Assembly (NCBI RefSeq): GCF_029784155.1
Contig: NC_073693.1
Location: 313,201,304-313,265,303 of the forward strand
DNA: 64,000 nt
Source of the DNA: Uranotaenia lowii
Taxonomy: Eukaryota; Arthropoda; Insecta; Diptera; Culicidae
Direction of reading: 5' to 3'
Shown: positions 45,546 through 56,175 of the stretch, piece by piece
Numbering within the stretch: position 1 is the first letter of the stretch
Layout: the number at the start of each line of letters is the position of its first letter
Made by a program: the position numbers and the translations under genes
The notes under the pieces: model-generated
Seen by the model: the letters and a program-made list of their open reading frames with translations, nothing else
Told to the model about the DNA's origin: nothing
Databases searched by the model: none

Positions 45546-46125
45546 AAGCTACTAGTGTTATTACCACGAGAAATTAGTTAAGCTCCGATTTAGACTTGCG
45601 ACCCCTCTAGTGAAAGGGTCTGACTTGCAGGTGGCGAAAAACAGTGTCGCGAAATCGCTAGTCCAAGCTACTAGTGTTAGTACCGCGAAAAACTAGTTAA
45701 GCTCCGATTTCAACTCTCGACCGGTCAAGTGAAAGGGTTTGACTTGTAGTTGATGAAAAATAGTGTCGCGACTTCGCTAGTACAAGCTACTAGTGTAAGT
45801 ACCGCGAGAAATTAGTTAAGCTCCGATTTAGACTTGCGACCCCTCTAGTGAAAGGGTTTTACTTAAAGATGACGAAAAATAGTGTCGCGACTTCGCTAGT
45901 ACAAGCTACTAGGATTAGTACCACGAGAAATTAGTTAAGCTCCGATTTAGACTTGCGACCCCTCTAGTGAAAGGGTTTGACTTGTAGATGATGAAAAATA
46001 GAGTTGCGATTTCGCTTGTACAAGCTACTAGTGTTAGTACCGCGAGAAATTAGTTAAGCTCCGATTTCAACTTTCGACCCGTCAAGTGAAAGGGATTGAC
46101 TTCTTGGTGATATTGGTTACAGGGG
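45546..46125 (+). repeat. 119 bp satellite, left arm, about five units
   Basis: The ACTAG word of CAAGCTACTAG starts at 45551, 45670, 45789, 45908 and 46027, an exact 119 bp step. Each unit contains GCGAGAAATTAGTTAAGC and GTGAAAGGG. Two variant types alternate (CCCCTCTAGTG versus CCGTCAAGTG). Confidence 0.92.
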
Positions 46126-47009
46126 GTATTCTTGAGAATCCGGGGAATTGAATAGTATTTAAAGTGTATTTTTTATATTTTGTATCACGTTTTATTTTAA
46201 TAACTGGCAAAATAAATCAAAACGCGCAAGCAGAAGCTGCAGCACCCAGCTGAAAATTGAGTAAAATCATCATTCTAGAGAGCTCTGAGAGCTGTGAGCC
46301 CGTGCGTTTTTTGATTGTTTGAAAACTTGAACAAGATGCTACAAATTATCGAAAATTTTCATCAAACATCGCATTCTTTGAAAAATTTGCGGTTAATGAA
46401 AATATAACTTCAAAATTTTTATCCATCCAATCATGAATTTTTATGATTTCAGCTAGTAGAATTTGGTAAAGTGTTTTTCACCCCTAAATGTTTGTTGAAC
46501 CCTCATGCTTTTTTCCATAAAAACATTTATGGTTCAAAAAATATAAAATTTAATTCGAACAAAGCCAAAAACTACTGCAATTGGTTCTTCATGCATTACT
46601 ACATTACAAATACATCACAACTGGTGGAACCAATAATTTTTCTGACTACCTCAATTTTATGTGCAATCAACTTTAAAACTTTTTTGTACAAACGGTATGA
46701 TTATCTGCGGAAATAATGTTTTTAAAGGCCATTGAAGTTTAAAACTGTTGCATGATGCACCAGATGCACCAGACGGTATCTCTGTTTTAAAGACATACGT
46801 TGTCTATGCCGATTTAGGCTTTGTAGACTGAATTAATTACGTTGGAAATTTAAGATTAACATTTAACTCCAATACCGAGATGGGAATCGAACCCATGCCA
46901 TCAGTGGACCAGCGATTACCGTCTTACCACGCTAACCACTCGACCAGCGAGACGTATCTCACAACTAACCTTGAGTTCTGTTTGCTTCAAACACTTTAAC
47001 TTAATTGGT
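46126..47009. other. Central spacer of the foldback composite with tRNA-like sequence
   Basis: No ORF of note (an 81-codon ORF at 46471-46716 has no motif). 46868-46955 read on the - strand resembles a tRNA gene: A-box-like TGGTCGAGTGGTTAGC, B-box GGTTCGATTCC and a paired T-arm ATGGG/CCCAT. The acceptor stem does not pair and the anticodon arm is irregular, so it is a tRNA-derived or SINE-like relic. Confidence 0.5.
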
Positions 47010-48255
47010 CGCAGATTGAAATCGGAAATGAAACTTCTTTCTACCGGTAATAACACTAGTAGCTTGTACTAGCGAACTCGCGACACTATTTTTCATCACC
47101 TACAAGTCAAACCCTTCATTTGACCGGTCGAAAGTTGAAATCGGAGCTAAACTAATTTCTCGTGGTACTAACACTAGTAGCTTGTACTAGCGAAGTCGCG
47201 ACACTATTTTTCGTCATCTACAAGTCAAACCCTTTTACTAGAGGGGTCGCAAGTTGAAATCGGAGCTTAACTAATTTCTCGCGGTACTAACACTAGTAGC
47301 TTGTACTAGCGAAGTCGCGACATTGTTTTTCGTCATCTGCAAGTCAAACCCTTTCATTAGAGGGGTCGCAAGTATAAATCGGAGTTTAATTAGTTTCTCG
47401 CGGTACTAACACTAGTAGCTTGTACTAGCGAAGTCGCGACACTATTTTTCGTCATCTACAAGTCAAACCCTTTTACTAGAGGGGTCGCAAGTCTAAATCG
47501 GAGCTTAACTAATTTCTCGCGGTACTAACACTAGTAGCTTGTACTAGCGAAGTCGCGACATTGTTTTTCGTCATCTGCAAGTCAAACCCTTTCATTAGAG
47601 GGGTCGCAAGTATAAATCGGAGTTTAACTAGTTTCTCGCGGTACTAACACTAGTAGCTTGTACTAGCGAAGTCGTGACACTATTTTTCGTCATCTACAAG
47701 TCAAACCCTTTTACTAGAGGGGTCGCAGGTTGAAATCGGAGCTTAACTAATTTCTCGCGGTACTTATCCTAGTAGCTTGTACTAGCGAACTCGCGACACT
47801 ATTTTTCATCACCTACAAGTCAAACCCTTCATTTGACCGGTCGAAAGTTGAAATCGGAGCTAAACTAATTTCTCGTGGTACTAACACTAGTAGCTTGTAC
47901 TAGCGAAGTCGCGACACTATTTTTCGTCATCTACAAGTCAAACCCTTTTACTAGAGGGGTCGCAAGTCTAAATCGGAGCTTAACTAATTTCTCGCGGTAC
48001 TAACACTAGTAGCTTGTACTAGCGAAGTCGCGACATTGTTTTTCGTCATCTGCAAGTCAAACCCTTTCATTAGAGGGGTCGCAAGTATAAATCGGAGTTT
48101 AACTAGTTTCTCGCGGTACTAACACTAGTAGCTTGTACTAGCGAAGTCGCGACACTATTTTTCGTCATCTACAAGTCAAAACCTTTCATTAGAGGGGTCG
48201 CAAGTATAAATCGGAGCTAAACTTGTTTCTCGCGGTACTAATTCTAGTAGCTTGT
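47010..48255 (-). repeat. 119 bp satellite, right arm, about ten inverted units
   Basis: The complement of the left-arm unit, with CACTAGTAGCTTG recurring every 119 bp. Variants form a higher-order pattern: a distinctive unit with TTTGACCGGTCGAAAG occurs at about 47120 and 47833, 713 bp apart (six units), with two alternating types (TTTTACTAG and TTTCATTAG) between. Confidence 0.92.
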
Positions 48256-48670
48256 CTCCGGTCTCAGGTCCAAAGTCTCATGTCTCAGGTCTCATGTTTC
48301 ATGGCTCTTGTCTCTTGCCTCAGGTCTCATGTCTTATGTCTCATGCCTCATGTCTCATGTACCATGTCTCAGGTCTAAAGTCTCATGTTTCATGGCTCTT
48401 GTCTCATGCCTCAGGTCTCAGGTCTCAGGTCTCATGTCTCATGCTGAGGTCTCAAGTCTAATATCCCTTGTCTCAGCTTCCAGGTCTCAGGTCTCATGTC
48501 TAATTTCTAATGTTTCATGTCTCAGGTCTCATGTCTCATGTCTCATGTCTCATGTCTCATGTCTCATGTCTCAGGTCTCAGGTCTCAGGTCTCAGGTCTC
48601 AGGTCTCAGGTCTCAAGTCTCAGGTCTCAGGTCCCAGGTCTTAGGTCTCATGTATCATGTTCTTAGTCTA
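48256..48670 (-). repeat. 7 bp minisatellite, right arm (inverted)
   Basis: GTCTCAGGTCTCATG-type repeats, the complement of 45090-45545. ORFs here (48252-48461, 48308-48706) are artefacts of the repeat. Confidence 0.85.
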
Positions 48671-49680
48671 AGAGATAAGATTTTCCCAACTTCAAAAAGA
48701 TTCTGAGTGTTTTCCTTTGAAAAGGACTTAGAATATTTTCTCTCAAAAACCGTGTTAATTCGCGAAAACCGTGTAAAAAAAACCGTGTTAATTCCCGAAA
48801 ACCGTGTAAAAAAAGCCGTGTAAAAAAAAACCGCGTAAAAAAAACCGTGTAAAAAAAAACCTAGGTGTATGTTGTTTCGTTCGTCGAGGAAAGTAATACC
48901 TTGTCATACAAGAAGTACAAAGCTTTAAATACTCTTTCGGGGAAAAGTCATATACAAAATTTAGAAAACAGAATGTCACCTCTCTGTGGAGTGCTCTGGA
49001 TATTAAAACACGTCATTCCTCAACATGTTCTGTTGAAATTTTACCATGCATTCATCCACTCAGTATCACACTGTCTTATATCAATTTGGAGAAGAGCATC
49101 TCAATCACATTTACAAAAACTACAATCTCTGCAAAACAGTTGTTTAAAAAATATTTACAGGCTTCCTATGCTATATCCAACTAAACTTGTTTACTCTTCC
49201 AGTTCTCATAACATTTTACCTTTAGTAGATCTTTGTGATTTCCAAATCATAATGTATGTTTTCGATAATCTGCACTCATCAAATACCATCCAAAACCTGA
49301 CCTTTACTACTGGAGTAAGAACACACAACACCCTCCGTTTGAATTATTTGCAACGTTGTTGGTCGATAACTACTTTAGGACAGAGAAGAATATCCTTCAT
49401 AGGACCAACAAAATACAACAACTTACCCAATGAATTAAAAGAAATAAATAGTCGCCCAACTTTCAAAATAAAATTGTTTGAAATATTTAAAGAAAAACTT
49501 AGTCGATAAAACAAGTCGAACAAAGCTAGTCTTGAGAATTTTTTAAATTGTAGCGTTAATCCTTTGTAAATTTTAATTAAGATGTAGAATGTTTTGAATT
49601 TTTTTGTTTTGTATAATTTAAAGTGAATCTCTTAAAAGGAAATCTCATTCCATTGAGATTTATAGTTGTAAGTTAGTGTA

Positions 49681-49957
49681 ATTAGTATCGTCACATTTCC
49701 TCGCACTAGACTATTAACATTTTGAGTTCTTAGCATGAGTAAAATTTTGCTCGCGTTTTCAAGTTTAATATTTTTTTGTCCAATTGCTGCCAGACGTGCT
49801 AAGAACAGTAGCGTCCAGGGGGCTCAATCGAGCCTTTTGGTGTGGGGAATGTGGTGGGTCGCTACAAAAAAAAGTTTGATTCCTGGTCAAGGTGATTTTT
49901 TTTTTCATTTATCATTCATGATCGATGCATTTTGCACTAAACGGTGAGGCGTAGATT
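49681..49957. repeat. Flank unit R, left piece, with hAT target site
   Basis: Non-coding. It ends in GCGTAGATT at 49949-49957, which is the left target duplication of the element at 49958; the sequence resumes at 52198. Confidence 0.6.
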
Positions 49958-52197
49958 CAGGGCCGTAGGAAGAACCGGCTCATGGGGGGGGTTTTGATGA
50001 CAATTTTTTTCCTATAACATTTTTGCTTGAACAATGCATACATAAGTGAAAAATGTATGTACATATTATTCAAGTTAGAGTTATTTTGAATGAAAAGTTA
50101 TTTATTTTTGAAAATAAGTCTTAGGAGATGCCAATTTTTTTCATGAAGCTTTAAAAAAAAGGGACTTGTGATATATAGTTGGGTTCAAAAAAGATTGAAA
50201 TCGCGTGAAATTCGTACTCTTTTCCAACTTTGACAAGCTGCCATTTTCTGCCAGTTTTCCATACAAATATCCGTCAAAAAAAGAATGAAAAGCTGTATTT
50301 TTTCCAGTCATTGTAAACACTTCAAATTTTTTATAGCGTTAGATAGATAGTTGAACAAGATTGTGTAAAAATTTCCAGAAAAAAATATCAACCGAGAGAG
50401 AAATGGCAGCATGTCAAAGTTGGAAGAGAGTGCACAGCTTCACGCGATTTCATTCTTTTTTTTACGCAACTGTTGCTCAGTTGGTAAATCGGTTGCTTTC
50501 TGAACTGATGTCCGTTAGTTTGAGCTCAAGAGTAAACATCGAACACAGTTGATTCGGATAAATTTTTAATGACTGGTTTGCCAAATGCATCGATGAGAAA
50601 AGTCGGGAGTGGCATTATTATATAGAAACAACTATCCTTATCGGAACAAAAAAAAAAGATTTTGAACGCTTCTTACAGAAAAAAAAAACTTTTTTTGCTA
50701 ACTTACATTAGGAAGCTAATTCTTTTGAACCACAAGCATAACCATTTTAAGTATGGGTGAAAATGTATCAAATATTCAGCAATAAAAGTAAAAAATTAGG
50801 TTTACTGTTCAAAGAAGTTTTTTTTTGTCAACTAGAGGTTGTCAAACTAGATTAAAATTAATGAGTTTAGTGAGAACCTTTCATTTTGAAGAATCTGCAA
50901 TATATGTAAATAATGGTAAATAAAATTTCCAGGATAATAAAAAGCAAGTTCAAAAATTATCTTTTATTATTTTATATTTCATAATTTTATAACTGTGATT
51001 AAGGTTTTAAAAAATTAAATCTAGATTTTCCAAAAATTAAATTCTTTGAAAAAAATTCAGATCTTATTTTTAATTTCTGATTTTCACCAGGTTTGTGTTT
51101 CTAAACTGACTTTGGTTGAATTTAAAAATTTTATTATGAATCATGAATCAAAGTTATGAAACTGCAATCTCCTTCAATTTGAATGCTTAATTAAATTTAA
51201 ACATGGATATTTTATTATTTATTATAAAACCTAAATTTGAACTAAATCTGATAACAAACTTGGATTTTGGTTCCAAGTCTGAATTCTGCATTTTGAACCC
51301 AAAATCAAAACCTTTATACAAATTTCAGATAAGAAATCCTACGAATTTGAAATCCTAAAACGAAGTTTGTATCAAAACCCTTAATCAGAAATCTTTTGTT
51401 TGATTTTAAATTGAGGGATTTCAATGTGAATTATGTATCAATTATTTATTCGTAATTGAACTTGTAAATTTAAATAAAATTGTGAAAGATGAAATTGTTT
51501 CATATTTTTGCAGGATTCTTAGCAGGATTCTATACCAAAGATTATCCAACCTGAAAATCAAGAACAATAAACTGGATACTTACTACTAGTACTTACGCAA
51601 GTATCCAGGCTGGGCGGATTCAGGCAATTTTATTCTAAAACCTTGCGAAATTAGGGCATATTTTTCCCAAAAATCCGGTCAATATGCAGGCATGGAATTA
51701 TTTCACTAAAAAAAACACATGGAAACTGTTTTTATTCAATCGAAACACATCAACCGGTTCAGAATCATGTTTATGTTTTATGTTTATTTTGACGAAATTT
51801 ATTCAAAATAAATTATTTAAACGTGAGATACATAATTCTTATGACTCAATTAAAATTTTCATTTGATTTGACAAATATAAAGAGAAAATCTGGTCAAAAT
51901 CCAGACAATCTGGTAAGCTTAGTCTAACTTTTTTGGACTCAATCACTATCAACAAGAGAGATTTTTTTTAAACTGCTGTAAAATTGATGTCCTGGAATGA
52001 GATTTCGAGGTTTTGGAGTCGAGATTTTTGCAATATTGTTACTCATGAATCATTTCAGTTTTTTATCAAAGTTTTATTCGAAATTTCAAATTTTATGTCT
52101 AGCAAATAAATTTCACTTGGGATTTTTGGACCTTCATGGGGGGGGGGGGTTTAACCCCCAAACCCCCCCCCCCCCCTCCCCCGTTCCTACGGCCATG
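49958..52197. mobile_element. 2.24 kb nonautonomous hAT-like element, G-rich ends, perfect 8 bp TSD
   Basis: Left end CAGGGCCGTAGGAA, right end TTCCTACGGCCATG (13 of 14 inverted), bracketed by CGTAGATT at 49950-49957 and 52198-52205. Just inside the ends are long G or C runs (GGGGGGGG near 49984; ten G then runs of C at 52140-52182). No transposase ORF; ORFs inside lack motifs. It contains a SINE-like piece at about 50465-50660, and the interior is related to the ancient copy at 7880-9530. Confidence 0.88.
50465..50660 (+). repeat. tRNA-derived SINE-like fragment
   Basis: GCTCAGTTGGTAAATCGG looks like an A box and GTTTGAGCTCAAG like a decayed B box at the usual spacing. The tail (TTTTTAATGACTGG...GCATCGATGAGAAAAGTCG) parallels that after the B-box-like sequence at 1007. 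Confidence 0.5.
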
Positions 52198-52329
52198 CGT
52201 AGATTCATCAAACAAAGCAATAACAAAATAATCTAGGTCTGTTTGTAGAATTCAAAGAATTAACACATGCTCATACATTATGTTTCTGGTGTTTTGTTTG
52301 ACGGATGATGCTACTAGCCGTATAAAGTA
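52198..52329. repeat. Flank unit R, middle piece
   Basis: TCAAACAAAGCAATAACAAA to CCGTATAAAGTA. A second copy of this unit lies at 52640-52684 + 53669-53775 inside the next element. Comparison of the two gives the empty sites of both neighbouring insertions. Confidence 0.65.
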
Positions 52330-54136
52330 GGGGAGATGGGGGCATAATGGCCACCTTAAGGAAAACGGTTATTTAACCATAGAAAATAGCTATGATATGG
52401 AGGTTACATTATTGTTTCGTGTTCAGACACTTGAAAAGCCTATTCCCCAACGGACTGAAACGTGAAAAACTAGATGAAAAAGTTAAAAAATGCCTTTTAA
52501 AAATTTTTGCCAAAAGCTGAAAACCAGCCACTGTGGAGGCATAATGAGAACCTCCCCTGAGGCAGTATGAGCACCATTAATCAGGGCAAGATGTGCGTTT
52601 TCTGGGGAATCTAGCAGCGAATTCAATTCGATGAAGTCAGGTGAGTCGTAGATCCATCAAAAAAAGCAATAACAAAATAATCTACACAGAAAAAAAATCT
52701 GAATCCTTAACAACACTGAAATTGAAAACCTGTATCATTACATGACGTGGAACTCGATTTATTGATGTAAATTTACAAATTAAAAAAAAATGAATCCTTA
52801 ACAGCACTGAATTCGTATGACACAAATATTACTTGACACGGAACGCGATTACATCACACATGATGTAAATAAAAAGAAGCATCTCATACGACTGAATTTT
52901 CAGTGCGAATTAAATATTACACGTCTTTAATATTTTACATGTCTTTAATTTTTACACGTCTTTTGCAGTTTACAGACGTGGAATATTTAACTTGCACTGA
53001 AAATCCCATCATATGTGATGCTTCGTTTTTGTTACATCATATGTGATGTAATGGAAATAGAAATTTCTTAAAATTACACGACATGGAATGTGATGAGGAC
53101 ATTGAATTTCAATTTAATAGGATCAGACAAATTTAAACAAAGTGTCAAGTCAAAGTCGTGCACCAAAAAGTATTTTTTAAGCAGTTTTCCCGCGATTAAA
53201 GTTCCCAGAGATCTTCGTGAAGCAGGAAGCGGTTCTGGAAGCAGCTCCAAGTTATTCAACTTTGGATCCGGTCTTCGAGAAAAAATAAAAGTGTGAATGT
53301 GACTCCTAATTTTAAAAATTGTGAGATTAAAAAAATAATTGTCACCAAATGAAATAAACTAAATTAATTACAAAAAGGTTTTATTTTTACTATGACATGA
53401 GATAATTCCATTATTGAATCATAAATACCAATAAATAAAACAAAACAGATTCCGATTGGAAAGTTTTTCTTCCAATATTCAGTGGTTTTATAATTTACAT
53501 CATTTTTATTTTACATGTTGCCATATTTTACATCATTTTTTATATTACACGTTGCAACATTTCACTGGCGTGTAATTTCCAACTAGCACTGAAAACTCCG
53601 GCATATATGATGCTTCTTTTTATTTACATCACATGTGATGTGATTTTACAGATTTTTTTCGTTGTGTGTAGGTCTGTTTGTAGAATACAAACAATTTACG
53701 CACGCTCATACATTATGTGCTTTGTTCGGAGGATGATGCTACTAACCGTATAATGTAACAATAAAAAAATCGATCATGAGTTGTAAATGGAAAAAATCAC
53801 CTCGAACAGAAATCTAACGCTAGTCTTTAGATTACCTCTCCGACACCTTACCGATACCTTACCTGTACATCATGTTGCAGTGCGTACATTAGGTATAGAT
53901 CAAGGTTATTTTAAGATCATAAGAGCTTATTTCGTGGTGCTCAAAAATTATAATATTTTCGTAACTTGAGAACCAAGCTAGATTTTTTTAATATCTCTGT
54001 AAAGATGATAAGGAGATTCCTTTTTTGTGAAAAATTAATACTATAGGAAGTACGAAACAAATCCTCATGAAAATTTATTTAAGAAAATACGTACTTTCGT
54101 AGAAAAGAGTAGTGCTCATTATGCCCTCATCTCCCC
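52330..54136. mobile_element. TA-flanked MITE with GGGGAGATG...GGGCATAATG ends
   Basis: The left end GGGGAGATGGGGGCATAATG is matched by the inverted right end CATTATGCCCTCATCTCCCC. TA stands at 52328-52329 and 54137-54138. The empty site is seen in the second copy of unit R (ATAATGTAACAAT near 53757). No transposase. It contains a copy of unit R and, inside that, the MITE at 52685-53668. Its left arm is also found truncated at 44225-44510. TA duplication points to a mariner-type source. Confidence 0.75.
52685..53668. mobile_element. 984 bp TA-flanked MITE, CACAGAAAAAAAATCTG ends
   Basis: Left CACAGAAAAAAAATCTG, right CAGATTTTTTTCGTTGTGTG, with TA at 52683-52684 and 53669-53670. The empty site AATAATCTAGGTCTG is present at about 52226-52240. 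The inside is rich in short palindromes around ACATCA.ATGTGATG and in repeated TTACACGTCTTT words. A 69-codon ORF at 53090-53296 with Gly/Ser repeats is followed by AATAAAC and might be captured host DNA; otherwise it is non-coding. Confidence 0.78.
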
Positions 54137-54770
54137 TAACAATCAAAAAAATCAATCATGAACGGTATGTGAAAAAAAAAATCCCCTCGGACAGAAATCG
54201 AACTCGAGTCTACTGATTACCTCTCCGACATCTTACCAATAGGCCAAATCGACAGATGAAACAAGTCAAGCTGTAGCTCTATTATTCAGTTAACTTCATC
54301 AAGCTGAATTCGCTGCTAGATTATACGGCAGAAAACGCTCATCTTGCCCTGATTAATAGTGCTCTGTTCGCCCCAGGTAAACAAATTTAAGACAAAACGC
54401 GTTTTAAAATTGATTAAAGTGAAAAATCAAAAATTGTTGATGGTGAATATTGAGAAACAATGTGTAAATCATGTTGCATTGCGCACATTTCAGATCAAAA
54501 TGATTTAAAGGTCATAAAAGCTTATTTGGTGATGCTCAAAAATTAAAATATTTTCGTCACTTGAGAACCTAGTTGGTTATTAATTAATATTTTTGTAAAG
54601 ATGAAAAGGATATTTCTTTTTTGGTGAAAAATTAATACTAGGTATAGGTAGTACGAAACAAATTTTCGTGAAAATTTGTTTAAGAAGATACGCACTTTTG
54701 TAGAAAAAGGGAGTGCTTATTATGCCCTGGGTGCTCATTATGCCCTTATCTCCCATACTGTAGTTTTTTT
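54137..54770. repeat. Flank unit R, right piece, and a direct partial duplicate of the MITE end
   Basis: 54139-54262 continues unit R and includes a tRNA-like sequence on the - strand (A-box-like TTGGCCTATTGGTAAG, B-box GTTCGATTTC), of which 53785-53860 is a second copy. 54290-54370 is inverted relative to 52560-52640. 54465-54757 repeats 53865-54138 directly, ending in a second GCCCTTATCTCCCATA terminus. Confidence 0.65.
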
Positions 54771-56175
54771 TACACTTCTCAATTATGTACACCAATGAGG
54801 TTTTTTTTGAGAGTGATTCTTCCTTATTTACCTAAACATTTTTCTTCCTTAGTTAGAACGACTTTTTCACGGAGCAAAATTTTTTTTTGACGTCCGCGTC
54901 AACGCCTACTCCGTAATCTTAAATTATTGTCATTTGGCTCATTTTTTGTCAATTTTTGACAATTTTCAGTCGTTTTTAAAATTATTTGTTTTTAAGTTTT
55001 AGACAAAAGAGTGCTAATCTTTTTATTTGATTAATGATTGTTATTTTTCTAATATTTGTAATTTTTGTCATTTAACTTTTTTTTTAAAATTTTTTGTAAC
55101 GTGTTTCGTCTTTTATATGTACTTATTTTTAAATTTTATTTATTTTATTTTTTTTATTTTTATTTTTTTTACATTTGTAAGTTTCTCGGAATGCCATTTT
55201 CTATCTGTGATTTTGCAGTAATTAAGTTTGCTGATCTTTCAAGCAAAAAATTTCTCTGGAAATTTCGCTGAAAAAACAGCGTGATAAAAACCAGCAAAAT
55301 GTGGCTGGTTTCCAGCAATTACTAATTCGGTGTGTATATATGTTTTTTTTTTCTAAATTATGTTGGTCTTGTAAATGTGAAAAATATTCAATAATGTTGT
55401 TCCAAACCCCCTTCGATGTGGGCACCTGTATGAAAATTTCGGTTTTGACCACTAACTCTAAATTCTAATAAAGAATTTTGCATTCTGAATTATAATATCC
55501 AAATTGCTGGGTTTTTCTTATGATTTCTAAAAAAAATCACAATGCTTATAATCTACATAAATAAGCATAAATTAATTCTAACATTGGTGTGTAATTCTGA
55601 AAAATTTCGGATCATTTAACATTTTCACGCTAAGTGGCGCTTAAATTTGCAATGATACACTTAAATATATTTTTCTAAATATGTCACAATAGAATTGTTT
55701 GGTGATTGTACCTTATAAAATAAATTTAAAAAAAATGGTTTTATTATGGTAAAAATCAACAAATCGAGAGGACCGTTCAAAATCATCTCTCATTGCATTG
55801 CAAGAAAAAAATATTAAAATTTAAATATAGTCGGAACGACTTTTGCAAAGAAAAAAAAAACAACAACGAATTAAGAGGACAACTAAAAAATATTCGGGCA
55901 TTTAAGTTGAGATGACAGCTTGAAGCTGCGAAATATTCGAGTCGGCAGGACAGCTCGTGAAAAATTCGGGGCTGGAGGACTACTGATCAATATTTATTTG
56001 AACTTTATTTGAACTTTAAATGAAAGCGAGTCGGTAGTACAGCTGAAAAAAACAACAATTAGTCAAGATGACAAATTGAGAATCATTTAGCATTGAAAGT
56101 GGATCGAGAGCTTAAAAAAAGAGTCGAAAGGACAGCAGCAAAATATTTGCGCGGATTGTTTAAAATTGCTCAAAA
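54771..56175. other. AT-rich intronic DNA
   Basis: No gene or clear repeat boundary. Long T-rich stretch at 55060-55180 (ORFs there encode Phe/Tyr runs and are artefacts). 55900-56160 has weakly similar sub-blocks with the words GGACAGCT and ATATTCG/AAATATT. Confidence 0.4.

Larger units (their letters stand above)
44941..48862. mobile_element. 3.9 kb foldback composite with tandem-repeat arms
   Basis: Inserted in the L2-like LINE between the KTKY motif and the C-terminal part. The outermost bases are inverted (AGGTTTTTTTTACAC at the left, GTGTAAAAAAAAACCT at the right). Moving inwards from each side: an ACCGTGTAAAAA-type repeat (44965-45065; 48735-48862), a 7 bp GAGACMT minisatellite (45090-45545; complement 48256-48670), and a 119 bp satellite (45546-46125; inverted 47010-48255), with a 0.9 kb unique spacer in the middle. 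No transposase. The architecture recalls Drosophila FB elements, whose arms are also tandem repeats. Confidence 0.75.
44511..49680 (+). mobile_element. L2/CR1-like LINE fragment, split into three by later insertions
   Basis: The RT coding sequence is read in three pieces: 44511-44600 (GVPQGSNIGPLLFLLYINDI), 44789-44940 (FADDTALFYSGKSASSIIDY...LSLNYAKTKY), and 48863-49509 (CGVLWILKHVIPQHVLLKFYHAF...FIGPTKYNNLPNELKEINSRP...FKEKLSR). The order and content match the palm-to-C-terminal part of an L2/CR1-type RT. The first gap is a 188 bp MITE, the second the 3.9 kb foldback composite. The 5' half (endonuclease, RT fingers) is missing. About 49510-49680 is 3' UTR. It lies antisense to SLC5. Confidence 0.85.

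Noticed and set aside
45176..45567. Open reading frames of 67-109 codons on the - strand with repeats such as LRSQVSG
   Set aside because: They are read from the 7 bp GAGACMT minisatellite; any frame of that repeat is open. The same applies to 48252-48706.
46868..46955. A tRNA gene on the - strand
   Set aside because: A and B boxes and the T-arm are good, but the acceptor stem does not pair and the anticodon loop lacks the usual T at position 33; called tRNA-derived only.
45546..48255. Regular repeats that could suggest a CRISPR array
   Set aside because: Units are contiguous 119 bp tandem copies without unique spacers, in a eukaryotic intron; it is satellite DNA.
55027..55271. Phe/Tyr/Ile-rich ORFs resembling membrane proteins
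   Set aside because: They are translations of a T-rich run and have no start context or family.
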